From contig JBAZJT010000007.1 in NCBI GenBank assembly GCA_041651175.1, forward strand, positions 1 to 64,000: a stretch of DNA of 64,000 nt. The letters are read 5' to 3'. Every line of letters begins with the position of its first letter. Within the stretch, counting starts at the first letter, position 1. Made by a program: the position numbers and the translations under genes. Source of the stretch: Elusimicrobiales bacterium. GTDB lineage: Bacteria > Elusimicrobiota > Elusimicrobia > Elusimicrobiales > Elusimicrobiaceae. This document shows, piece by piece, positions 33,543-41,110 of the stretch. Under the pieces are notes generated by a model. It made no database searches, was not told the origin of the DNA, and saw only the letters and a list, made by a program, of their open reading frames with translations.

Positions 33543-33568
33543 AACCCGCCGCAGGACGCCGGCGGGTT
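33543..33568 (+). terminator. GC hairpin after the permease gene
   Basis: A perfect 9-bp stem, AACCCGCCG (33543-33551) with CGGCGGGTT (33560-33568), with an 8-base loop, starts 3 bases after the permease stop. No T-run follows; GGGAGG and the def start come next. It may slow transcription or stabilise the upstream mRNA rather than end it. Confidence 0.45.
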
Positions 33569-33580
33569 CCGGGAGGGTGC

Positions 33581-34144
33581 ATGGCGGTAAAACGTGTCTG
33601 CAAATACGGCGAAGATATTCTGCGCAAAAAGCTCCCCCCCTGCGTCTACGGGGAAATTAAAAAGGACCTCCCCTCTATTTTAAGGGATATGTGGGACACC
33701 TGCGAGGCCGTGCGCGGACAGGGCCTTGCCGCCAATCAAATCGGCCTGCCGCTGCGGCTGGCGGTGATAGCCGTTCCCGCTCCCGACAAGAAAAGCGCCG
33801 TGAAGCTGGTCATAATCAATCCCGAAATCGTGGAAAGCGGCGGCAGGATGATGGAGGAGGAAGGCTGCCTCTCCCTGCCCGGGCTGTTTGCCAGGGTGCC
33901 GCGCAGCGAGGCAGTGCGCGTGCGCGCCCTCAACGAAAAAGGCGCGGAGGTTGAAATCGCCGCGCGCGGCCTGGCGGCCAAGGCCCTTCAGCACGAGATA
34001 GACCATCTTGACGGCAAGCTCTTCATAGACAGGCTTTCCGGCATAGCCAAAATAAAGGCCAAGTCCGAAATAAAATCCAGACGCGCGAAATGGGAACAGA
34101 CCGACGAAGCCGCCGGCAAATTCTACCGCCCGGACGATGAATAG
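33581..34144 (+). CDS. def: Peptide deformylase
   Basis: Removes the formyl group from the N-terminal Met of new proteins. The 187-residue enzyme has all three metal motifs: GQGLAANQIG, EEGCLSLPG (Cys ligand) and QHEIDHLDG (two His ligands and the catalytic Glu). The C-terminal tail is somewhat longer than in E. coli. A GGGAGG lies 5 bases before the ATG. In many bacteria def is beside fmt; here fmt is 14 kb away in another operon. Confidence 0.95.
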   Translation: MAVKRVCKYGEDILRKKLPPCVYGEIKKDLPSILRDMWDTCEAVRGQGLAANQIGLPLRLAVIAVPAPDKKSAVKLVIINPEIVESGGRMMEEEGCLSLPGLFARVPRSEAVRVRALNEKGAEVEIAARGLAAKALQHEIDHLDGKLFIDRLSGIAKIKAKSEIKSRRAKWEQTDEAAGKFYRPDDE

Positions 34145-34156
34145 CCAGGAGGTCAG

Positions 34157-34732
34157 GTGAGGGCTGAAATCGGGGAGTTCCTCTCGTGGCTTGACCCCGG
34201 CGATGCCGGCTTTTGGCGGTTTGACTGGAATTTGCCGCGTGTACTGGTTTTTCTAAGCTTGGCCGGCGGTTTGTTTTTCAGCCGCGGCGTTTTTCGCGGC
34301 TGGCTTTGGTTCATGGACGGGACGAATCTGCTTATCCACGAGGCCGGCCACCCGATACTGGGGATTTTCGGAAGCGATTTCCTTCAATTTGCCGGCGGCA
34401 CCATTTTTGAGTTGGCGTTTCCTCTCATATTCTTCTTCGCCGGATTGCGGCAGGGGCAAAGGGTCGCGTCGGACTTTTGTCTGTTCTGGGAAGGAACGGC
34501 GCTGCTGCATGTCGGCTGGTATATCGCGGACGCGCGCGCGATGGAACTGCCCCTTGTCGGCGGCGGCGAGCATGACTGGAATTATATGCTGGGGAGACTC
34601 GGCATTCTGAAACATGACATCCTGCTAGGCGGAATCGCCGATTTCGCCGGCTGCGCGTTTATCGCGCTCGCCGCCTGCGGCCTCTACGCCCATCTGACCG
34701 GAAAAAATAATGTGGAATTGACGATGAGTTGA
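34157..34732 (+). CDS. Membrane protein with HEAGH motif
   Basis: A 191-residue protein with about four membrane helices. Residues 61-65 read HEAGH, the HExxH zinc-peptidase signature, at the membrane edge (NLLIHEAGHPILGIFG), reminiscent of M50-like intramembrane proteases; a further acidic/His stretch (GGGEHDWNYM) could supply a third ligand. A family name cannot be given. The GTG start has AGGAGG seven bases upstream. It follows def by 12 bases and is probably co-transcribed with it. Confidence 0.6.
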   Translation: MRAEIGEFLSWLDPGDAGFWRFDWNLPRVLVFLSLAGGLFFSRGVFRGWLWFMDGTNLLIHEAGHPILGIFGSDFLQFAGGTIFELAFPLIFFFAGLRQGQRVASDFCLFWEGTALLHVGWYIADARAMELPLVGGGEHDWNYMLGRLGILKHDILLGGIADFAGCAFIALAACGLYAHLTGKNNVELTMS

Positions 34733-34773
34733 CGCGGACGGTTTCAAGCCATGTAATTTCGCAGGGGGATTGG

Positions 34774-36753
34774 ATGAATTTGACAAATAACAGCGGATTG
34801 CGGTATGCCATAATCGTTGTTGCGGTTACTTCGGCGGCTTGTCTGTCTTGGTATTTATTTGCAGGAAGAAAAAATGCGGCTGGCGCGTCGCGCTGGCAAA
34901 ACTCAGATATTGCAGAATTTTCCAAAAAAGGAGAAGCCGCCACCCTGCATAGAACGGCGTTGTCGGAACTAAGGGCCGGACAATGGGACAAAAGCATTGA
35001 ACATTACTCGCGCGCTATTTCTTTGTACTCCAAAAACGAGGCATACTATTTCAACAGGGGACTTGCGTACCTGAACAAATCGCAATATCAAAACGCGATT
35101 GCGGATTTTTCAAAATCCATAGAGTTAAACCCTGCCCAATATACCGGCTACCTTGCGCGCGGGCGGGCATATAGTTACAACCGCAATGCCATCGCCGCTC
35201 AGGCGGACTATGCGATGGCGCAGGAATTAAAGTCGCGCCTCCCCCAGTCTTCCAAACCGTCGCCGGCTGAACAGCAGGCCGTGCCGGATTACAATTGGGG
35301 TTCAAAAGCGTTAAAAACCGGTGAAGGGGTTGTGGTGGAAATTTCACCGGATGTCAGGTGGCTGCCTGATACTTCATTGCCGGAGCGTGCCAGGGAAAAA
35401 TCTGTTATCGCGTATAATAATTTTCGCTATTTCGCCTTACAGGGCGTTTTTGTGCGCTATGATATGAAAAAGGCGGAATATGATTTTTACAGAGTAAAAC
35501 CTCTCTCGGGCTCGACGATATACGGCTTTGGCGATATCGCGCCATATAATGGCAACGTGCTTGCAGGTGTTATGGGGATGCCTCTGCTTGTGTTTGACGT
35601 TGAAAAAACCAAGTTCACCGGCCATCTGTTCGAAGGCCGGAAAAATCTGGTTTCTTTTATCACAGACCCGTATACTGGCGATATATGGCTGCCCACCTAT
35701 GGGCATGTGGATTGTTTCCACGCCGCTGAAAAAGTGTGGACAAATTATGACGACGCCATTTCCAACACGCTGGGTGTTCGCGCAATGAGCGGTGCTGAAA
35801 TTGTTGCTGCAGACGAAAAATATATATGGATGGCGGGAAGCTATAGAAACAACTCCACCCTGATTGCGTTTGACAAGCAAAAACGGCAGTGGAAGTCTTT
35901 TGCGCATCAACTATTAAATCCAATAGGTAATTTGGATGGCCAGTTTTCGTTTAATCTGATTGCATCTTCTGATAAACATATTTTCATTGAAGGCATATGG
36001 CATCATGCCGGAGATGTTTTTCTGTTTATAGCGGATAAAACCGGAGGCAACTGGCGCACATACCATGCAGACACGTTGAGTACAGGAATGGAAATTGTGC
36101 TTGCGGAATTGCCGCAGTTAAGCTGGGGCAGGTCCGGTTTTTATGACGTGTTTTGGAATACCGGTGATTCTTCAGATGAAAGCGCCGCATTCCCTCAAGC
36201 AGTGGAAATATCGCGCGTCAGATTTCAGCAGGCGGTTAAGCAGCGGAGATTGGCGGGAGAGAGATATTACGGTTTTGCCAATGGCTATTTGAAAGACGGA
36301 GAATTAATGGAAAGAGACGGGCCAGAACAGCAATATGAGACAAAGGCAACCATAAATCTGCCGGAGGTCAGTTATAAGCGGGTTATAGCGCAGGCGGGCG
36401 ATAACCGCATACTTGTGGAGACCAACAATGGCGTGGCTGTTTTTGATTGCAGCGCCAACGAGCTTAAACACTTCAAGCCATTTGTTAAGTTGACCGAAGG
36501 GGCGAAAATACTGCCGGCTGGCGGCGACGGCAAATTCAGAGTTTGCGAGCAATCGTGGGATTATGAGGAGGATTTCGCCTCGGAAACCGATTGGCGTCCG
36601 CGTCAGTTTGATTTACAGACAATGACGTCCGACTTGGGCGAAAAAGCCGACGGCGTCTGCCCGGGAACTGCAATTACCAGCGCGTCAATATCCTGCTCCG
36701 GCAAACCCGTTTCACTGGGATGGGACGGCATCACAATAGGCAACAGTAATTAA
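34774..36753 (+). CDS. Membrane-anchored TPR protein with propeller-like C-terminus
   Basis: A 659-residue protein of unknown function. One N-terminal membrane helix (about 10-30) is followed by three TPR units (about 58-160, for example AYYFNRGLAYLNKSQYQNAIADFSKSIELNP). The long beta-rich region has repeated motifs such as GDIWLPTYGHVDCF and KYIWMAGSYRNNSTLIAFD, as in propeller sensor domains. It is visibly less GC-rich than its neighbours. The ATG at 34774, with GGGGG 5-9 bases upstream, is preferred over a TTG 45 bases earlier. Its stop codon is one base from that of the convergent MFS gene. Confidence 0.65.
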   Translation: MNLTNNSGLRYAIIVVAVTSAACLSWYLFAGRKNAAGASRWQNSDIAEFSKKGEAATLHRTALSELRAGQWDKSIEHYSRAISLYSKNEAYYFNRGLAYLNKSQYQNAIADFSKSIELNPAQYTGYLARGRAYSYNRNAIAAQADYAMAQELKSRLPQSSKPSPAEQQAVPDYNWGSKALKTGEGVVVEISPDVRWLPDTSLPERAREKSVIAYNNFRYFALQGVFVRYDMKKAEYDFYRVKPLSGSTIYGFGDIAPYNGNVLAGVMGMPLLVFDVEKTKFTGHLFEGRKNLVSFITDPYTGDIWLPTYGHVDCFHAAEKVWTNYDDAISNTLGVRAMSGAEIVAADEKYIWMAGSYRNNSTLIAFDKQKRQWKSFAHQLLNPIGNLDGQFSFNLIASSDKHIFIEGIWHHAGDVFLFIADKTGGNWRTYHADTLSTGMEIVLAELPQLSWGRSGFYDVFWNTGDSSDESAAFPQAVEISRVRFQQAVKQRRLAGERYYGFANGYLKDGELMERDGPEQQYETKATINLPEVSYKRVIAQAGDNRILVETNNGVAVFDCSANELKHFKPFVKLTEGAKILPAGGDGKFRVCEQSWDYEEDFASETDWRPRQFDLQTMTSDLGEKADGVCPGTAITSASISCSGKPVSLGWDGITIGNSN

Positions 36754-36754
36754 A

Positions 36755-37990
36755 TTATAGAACCAGTTCATTGGCGGCAGGGTTGCGCAGGCCGTCTTCT
36801 TCGGGGGTGAGGTGTTTGCGCATGCCGTAAAAACCTATGGCGGCGCAGAAGGCTATCAGCGCGATTAGCATCCACGGGCCCTGCCGCCATATCGGGGCAA
36901 GCTGCTCCATGTTTGCGCCGCCCAGAAAAATCCCGAAAGCCGCGCCGAGCTGCTGCGCCAGCCCCTGAATGCCCAGATAACGCCCCCGCTTCTCCGCCGG
37001 GGCGATGTTGGAGCCAAGCGTCTGCAGCCCCGGCGCGATAAAAAGCTCGCCCAGCGACAGGATGAACACCCCCGCCGCCGTCCATAAAAACACGGACGAG
37101 AATCCGACTGTTGCGTATCCCGCCATGTACAACAGCGACCCTACCGCCATAGCCGACGAAATCCGCGTTCTTGCCGCCAGCTTTGCGGCGGCCTGCTGCA
37201 AAAACACCACAGCGAAACCGTTTATTGAAAAAAACAAGCCGATGCTGTGCTGCGGGTAACCCAGATACCTGGCGCAGAAAAGCGAAAGCCCCACCACAAG
37301 CTGGCTCATCGCCGTGCAGATTATAAATCCGACGACGCACAGCCTGGCAAGCCGGGCGTCGCGCAGTTCCAGCAGCATTTCGCCGAAATGGGCGCGCTTG
37401 GCGGCGGTTCCGGGAAGCGATTCGGGCACGGTGAAAAACATTATGGCCGTTCCGATGCCGTATACCGCCGACGTAACGGCAAACATCAGCGGATATGCCT
37501 TCGGGGAGGCAAAGCCCCCCAGCATCGGCCCCAGCGCCCAACCGAGGTTTGTGCCTATGCGCAGCAGCCCGAAAAATTCGAGACGGCGGCGCGGGTCGAA
37601 ATTGTCGGCCACCCAGGCCTGCGCGGCGGGCGCGTAGCCGGCCATCATAAAAGAACCGCAAACATGCAGCAGCACAAGCCAGACGTAGTGGATGTTGAAA
37701 TAAATCCCCGCCGCCATCAGCGCGAAAATAATCCCCCGCGCCGCCAGTGAAAACAGCATCACCCTGCGCCGGCCCAGCGCGTCCGACACCTCGCCGCCGA
37801 CGCCCATCCCCGCCGAGGAAATGAAAATGGAAAACGCCAGGAAAGCGCCGGTTACGCTCATCGGCACGTTGCGCTCCACGCTTAGATAAATGGAAAAAAA
37901 CGGGACGGAAAGCGAGTACCCCGTCGTCAGCAGCGCGTTGCACGACGAGAGAATCCAGATGCCGGATGGAATGCGAGCGCGTTCAGACAT
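36755..37990 (-). CDS. MFS transporter
   Basis: A 411-residue major facilitator protein with about 12 membrane helices. The loop between helices 2 and 3 reads GGEVSDALGRRRVML, the family's G-x-x-x-D-x-x-G-R-R/K motif. The substrate cannot be read from sequence. It follows pdp and upp on the same strand (28-base gap), so nucleoside or nucleobase transport is a reasonable guess, though drug and sugar efflux carriers share this fold. Confidence 0.85.
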   Translation of the reverse strand: MSERARIPSGIWILSSCNALLTTGYSLSVPFFSIYLSVERNVPMSVTGAFLAFSIFISSAGMGVGGEVSDALGRRRVMLFSLAARGIIFALMAAGIYFNIHYVWLVLLHVCGSFMMAGYAPAAQAWVADNFDPRRRLEFFGLLRIGTNLGWALGPMLGGFASPKAYPLMFAVTSAVYGIGTAIMFFTVPESLPGTAAKRAHFGEMLLELRDARLARLCVVGFIICTAMSQLVVGLSLFCARYLGYPQHSIGLFFSINGFAVVFLQQAAAKLAARTRISSAMAVGSLLYMAGYATVGFSSVFLWTAAGVFILSLGELFIAPGLQTLGSNIAPAEKRGRYLGIQGLAQQLGAAFGIFLGGANMEQLAPIWRQGPWMLIALIAFCAAIGFYGMRKHLTPEEDGLRNPAANELVL

Positions 37991-38018
37991 GGTGGAATCC
38001 GCAGCGGACGCGCCGCCG

Positions 38019-38648
38019 TCAGACGGTGCCGAACATTCTGTCGCCCGCGTCGCCCAGACCGGGGATGATGTAGCCCTTTTCGTTGAGCTGCTCGTCCAGC
38101 GCGGCGGCGTATATCGGCACTTCGGGATGGAACTGGTGCACGCGCCGCGCGCCCTGCCGGGCGGCGATGATGCAAGCGAAGGCTATATGCTTTGCGCCGC
38201 GCGCCTTCAGGATGTGCAGCGCCTCCACGGCGGAGCCGCCCGTTGCCAGCATCGGGTCGCAGAGCAGCACGAAGTCATTGCTTATGTCTTTCGGAAAACG
38301 GGCGTAATAGCGCACCGGCTCCAGAGTGTCCTCGTTGCGGTAAATGCCGATATGCGCGAACCGCGCGTTAGGCTCCACGCGCATTATCGCCTCGGACATG
38401 GCAAGCCCGGCGCGCAGTATTGAAACCACGGTAAGCTCCTGCGCCAGCCTGACGGCGGCGCAGTCTCCCAGCGGGGTTTTGACCGTGTCGGCGCAGGTTT
38501 TGGCAGAGCCCAGCGCATCGTATGTGAGGAAAACGGCTATTTCGCCGGCGATGCGGCGGAAATCCGCGGAAATCGTCCGCTTATCGCGCAGGCGGGCGAC
38601 CTTGTCCTGCACCAGCGGATGCTTTGAGACAAACAGGTTTGTGGTCAT
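38019..38648 (-). CDS. upp: Uracil phosphoribosyltransferase
   Basis: Converts uracil and PRPP to UMP. The 209-residue protein has VSILRAGLAM, the PRPP loop LLCDPMLATGGSA and the uracil-binding YIIPGLGDAGDRMFGT at the C-terminus, all characteristic of Upp. It overlaps pdp by four bases; together they turn uridine to uracil and then to UMP. Confidence 0.95.
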   Translation of the reverse strand: MTTNLFVSKHPLVQDKVARLRDKRTISADFRRIAGEIAVFLTYDALGSAKTCADTVKTPLGDCAAVRLAQELTVVSILRAGLAMSEAIMRVEPNARFAHIGIYRNEDTLEPVRYYARFPKDISNDFVLLCDPMLATGGSAVEALHILKARGAKHIAFACIIAARQGARRVHQFHPEVPIYAAALDEQLNEKGYIIPGLGDAGDRMFGTV

Positions 38649-39952
38649 CGTATCAGCTCCCTGATAAGCAGTCCCGGACGCGGCCTTCTATCGGAAATAT
38701 CCACCGCGCCTGCAAATTCGGCCTTCCCTTCCGCCAGCCGTTTCGCATCGCTTGCGCGCAGCACGGCTATGGTTTCGCCGCGGGACACGGCGTCGCCGGC
38801 TTTCTTCTCCAGCCAGATGCCGGCGCCGTAATCCAGCCGGTCTTCCATGGCATTGCGCCCCGCGCCGAGCTTCACGCAAGCCTGCCCGGTCTTTCTTGCG
38901 TCCAGCGCGCGGATATAGCCGCCAGCCGGGGCTTTTACTACCGCCGACAGTTTGGCCCTGGGCAGCTTTGCGGGGTTATCCACTACAGAGACGTCTCCGC
39001 CCTGCCATTTCACAAGCTGGCGCAGTTTCTCCAGCGCCGCGCCGGAAGAAACGGCATTTTCAAGCAGCCTGCGCGCGGCGGCGGGCGATTTCGCCTTGCC
39101 GCCCATCACCGCCATCCAGGAGCCAAGCCCGTACATCAGCTCCGCGTAATCCGGCGCGATATTCTCGCCTCTCAAAATCCGTATAGCCTGCTCCATCTCG
39201 TTGCTGTTGCCGCATACCCGGCCAAGCGGCTGGTTCATGTCGGTAAGCAGAGCCACGCACTTCATGCCCAGCAGTTCCGCCGTGCTCACAAGCGACATGG
39301 CCAGTTGTTTCGCCTCGCCGTAATCCCGCATGAAAGCGCCGGAGCCGAACTTGACATCCATCACCAGCGCGTCTATCCCTTCGGCGTATTTTTTGGAAAG
39401 AATGCTGGCCACTATAAGCGGGCGGGATTCCACGGTTCCCGTCGCGTCGCGCAGGGCGTAGAGTTTTTTGTCCGCGGGCGCAAGCTCTCCGGTCTGGCCC
39501 AGCATGCACACGCCGATGGCGCGCATCTGCCGCAGCGCCTCGCCCATGGAAAGCCGCACCCGCAGCCCTTTGATTGATTCCAGCTTGTCCAGAGTGCCGC
39601 CGGTATGTCCCAGCCCCCTGCCCGACATCATCGGCACCGGCAGGCCTATGCTGGCCGCCAGCGGCGCAAGCGCGAGCGACACTCCGTCACCCACCCCGCC
39701 GGTGGAATGCTTGTCAACCTTGGGCCCGCCCGCCGCGCCGAAATCCAGTCTTTTGCCGGAACTGGCCATCGCTCTGGTGAAAGCGGCGGTCTCGCTGTCG
39801 TCCAGCGGGTTGAAAAAAGCCGCCATTAAAAAGGCCGACAGTTGATAATCCGGGACGCCGCCCCCCGCCGCGCCTTTCGCTATGAAATCAAACTCCTCCG
39901 GCGTCATTTTCCCGCCGGAGCGCTTTTTTATTATCAGTTCCTGCATTCTCAT
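38645..39952 (-). CDS. pdp: Pyrimidine-nucleoside (thymidine) phosphorylase
   Basis: Reversibly splits pyrimidine nucleosides with phosphate. The 435-residue protein shows the DeoA/Pdp fold: KVDKHSTGGVGDGVSLALAP (phosphate binding), the family signature SGRGLGHTGGTLDKLESI, and a C-terminal domain with ALDARKTGQACVKLGAGR. The length matches DeoA/Pdp. An inverted-repeat element ends 16 bases upstream of the start, between it and punA. The first ATG is used; one two codons later is possible and neither has a strong ribosome binding site. Confidence 0.93.
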   Translation of the reverse strand: MRMQELIIKKRSGGKMTPEEFDFIAKGAAGGGVPDYQLSAFLMAAFFNPLDDSETAAFTRAMASSGKRLDFGAAGGPKVDKHSTGGVGDGVSLALAPLAASIGLPVPMMSGRGLGHTGGTLDKLESIKGLRVRLSMGEALRQMRAIGVCMLGQTGELAPADKKLYALRDATGTVESRPLIVASILSKKYAEGIDALVMDVKFGSGAFMRDYGEAKQLAMSLVSTAELLGMKCVALLTDMNQPLGRVCGNSNEMEQAIRILRGENIAPDYAELMYGLGSWMAVMGGKAKSPAAARRLLENAVSSGAALEKLRQLVKWQGGDVSVVDNPAKLPRAKLSAVVKAPAGGYIRALDARKTGQACVKLGAGRNAMEDRLDYGAGIWLEKKAGDAVSRGETIAVLRASDAKRLAEGKAEFAGAVDISDRRPRPGLLIRELIR

Positions 39953-39968
39953 CGCATTATTGATGGCT

Positions 39969-40218
39969 GCATAAATAAAAGCCTATGCGAAGGCCCGAAT
40001 TCAGGCCGCGCGCCAGGCGCGGCTGCGCCGCTGTGCTGTCCGCACTGCAAACAGCCGCAACGACGCGCGCGGCCTGAAGGCGGGCCTCCCCGAAGGGGCC
40101 GAGCCGCTTTCGGGCTGCAACCGCGTCGCCAAAGGCCGGACATACGGACAGTATGTCCAGCCTTTGGCTTCTTGTTTCGCTGCGAAATCGGCTCAGTCGC
40201 ATAGGCTTTTATTTATGC
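39969..40218. repeat. Long nested inverted repeat, element 2
   Basis: Perfect 22-bp outer arms (39969-39990 and 40197-40218, beginning GCATAAATAAAAGCC) enclose about 206 bases. Inside, GCCAAAGGC (40128-40136) pairs with GCCTTTGGC (40160-40168) around a further GGACATAC/GTATGTCC hairpin. The right end (TTTCG, TCGGCTC, TCGC) resembles the right ends of the two other elements. It lies between pdp and punA, genes of one pathway, and its right arm contains the last codons of punA. Confidence 0.75.
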
Positions 40219-41060
40219 GACATCAATAGGGGCAGTTGCAGAATTTCGCGCAGCAGTTTGCGGAAATTGTCGGCCACCTTGCGGCCTTCTTCAAGTACTT
40301 CCTGATGGCTTAGCGGCCGTTCCGCTATCCCGCTGGCAAGGTTTGTGACCCAGCTCAGCCCCAGCACCCGCATTCCAAGCTGCCGCGCCGCTATCACCTC
40401 CGGCACGGTTGACATGCCCACCACATCCGCGCCCAATATGCCGTAGGCGCGCACCTCGGCGGGGGTTTCATAGGAGGGGCCGGGGGAGGCGATATAAACC
40501 CCCTCGCTGGCGTGTATGCCCAGGTTTTTGCAAAGCGCGAGGGTCTCGCGCCGCAGTTCCGGGTCGTAGGCGGCGCTCATGTCGGTGAACATGGGGCCGA
40601 AACGTTTGTCATAGACGCCGCGCAACGGGTTTGCGCCCATCAGATTGATATGGTCGCTAAGCACCACCAGCGAGCCGGGCGGCGCCGTTTTTCTTAAAGA
40701 GCCCACCGCCGCAGTCGCGATAAGCGTTTTCACCCCCAACTCGCCAAGAACGCGCACGACCAGCGCTATATCGCCAAGCTCGTGGCCTTCGTAGTAATGA
40801 AATCGTCCCTGCATGACAGCCACGCCCAGCCCGTTGTATTTTCCGAAAAGCAGATTCCCCGCATGGCCGGACACCGACGATTTCGGGAAGCCGTCTATGC
40901 TGTCGTAGGGAATGCTGATTTTGTCTTCAAGCGGGGGCACGCAGTCGGAGAGGCCGCTGCCCATTATCGCGGCAATCTGCGGCCTGAAGTTTCCAAGTTT
41001 CGATTTAAGCCAGCCGGAAATTCTGTCCGCCCGGCAAATATGTTCTCGGCAGTCGGTCAT
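40209..41060 (-). CDS. punA: Purine nucleoside phosphorylase
   Basis: Trimeric-type PNP that splits inosine and guanosine with phosphate. The 283-residue protein has IMGSGLS (phosphate loop), GRFHYYEGH, the NPLRG loop, GPSYETPAE and GADVVGMSTVPEVIAARQLGM, followed by the base-binding SWVTN. The last residues (SHK and the stop) are encoded within the right arm of the adjacent inverted repeat, so the native tail may have been altered. With pdp and upp it forms a salvage group. Confidence 0.93.
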   Translation of the reverse strand: MTDCREHICRADRISGWLKSKLGNFRPQIAAIMGSGLSDCVPPLEDKISIPYDSIDGFPKSSVSGHAGNLLFGKYNGLGVAVMQGRFHYYEGHELGDIALVVRVLGELGVKTLIATAAVGSLRKTAPPGSLVVLSDHINLMGANPLRGVYDKRFGPMFTDMSAAYDPELRRETLALCKNLGIHASEGVYIASPGPSYETPAEVRAYGILGADVVGMSTVPEVIAARQLGMRVLGLSWVTNLASGIAERPLSHQEVLEEGRKVADNFRKLLREILQLPLLMSHK

Positions 41061-41110
41061 GGATATAAACTAACAAATAGTTTGCGGCGGCACAACAACC
41101 GGCGCTGCTG

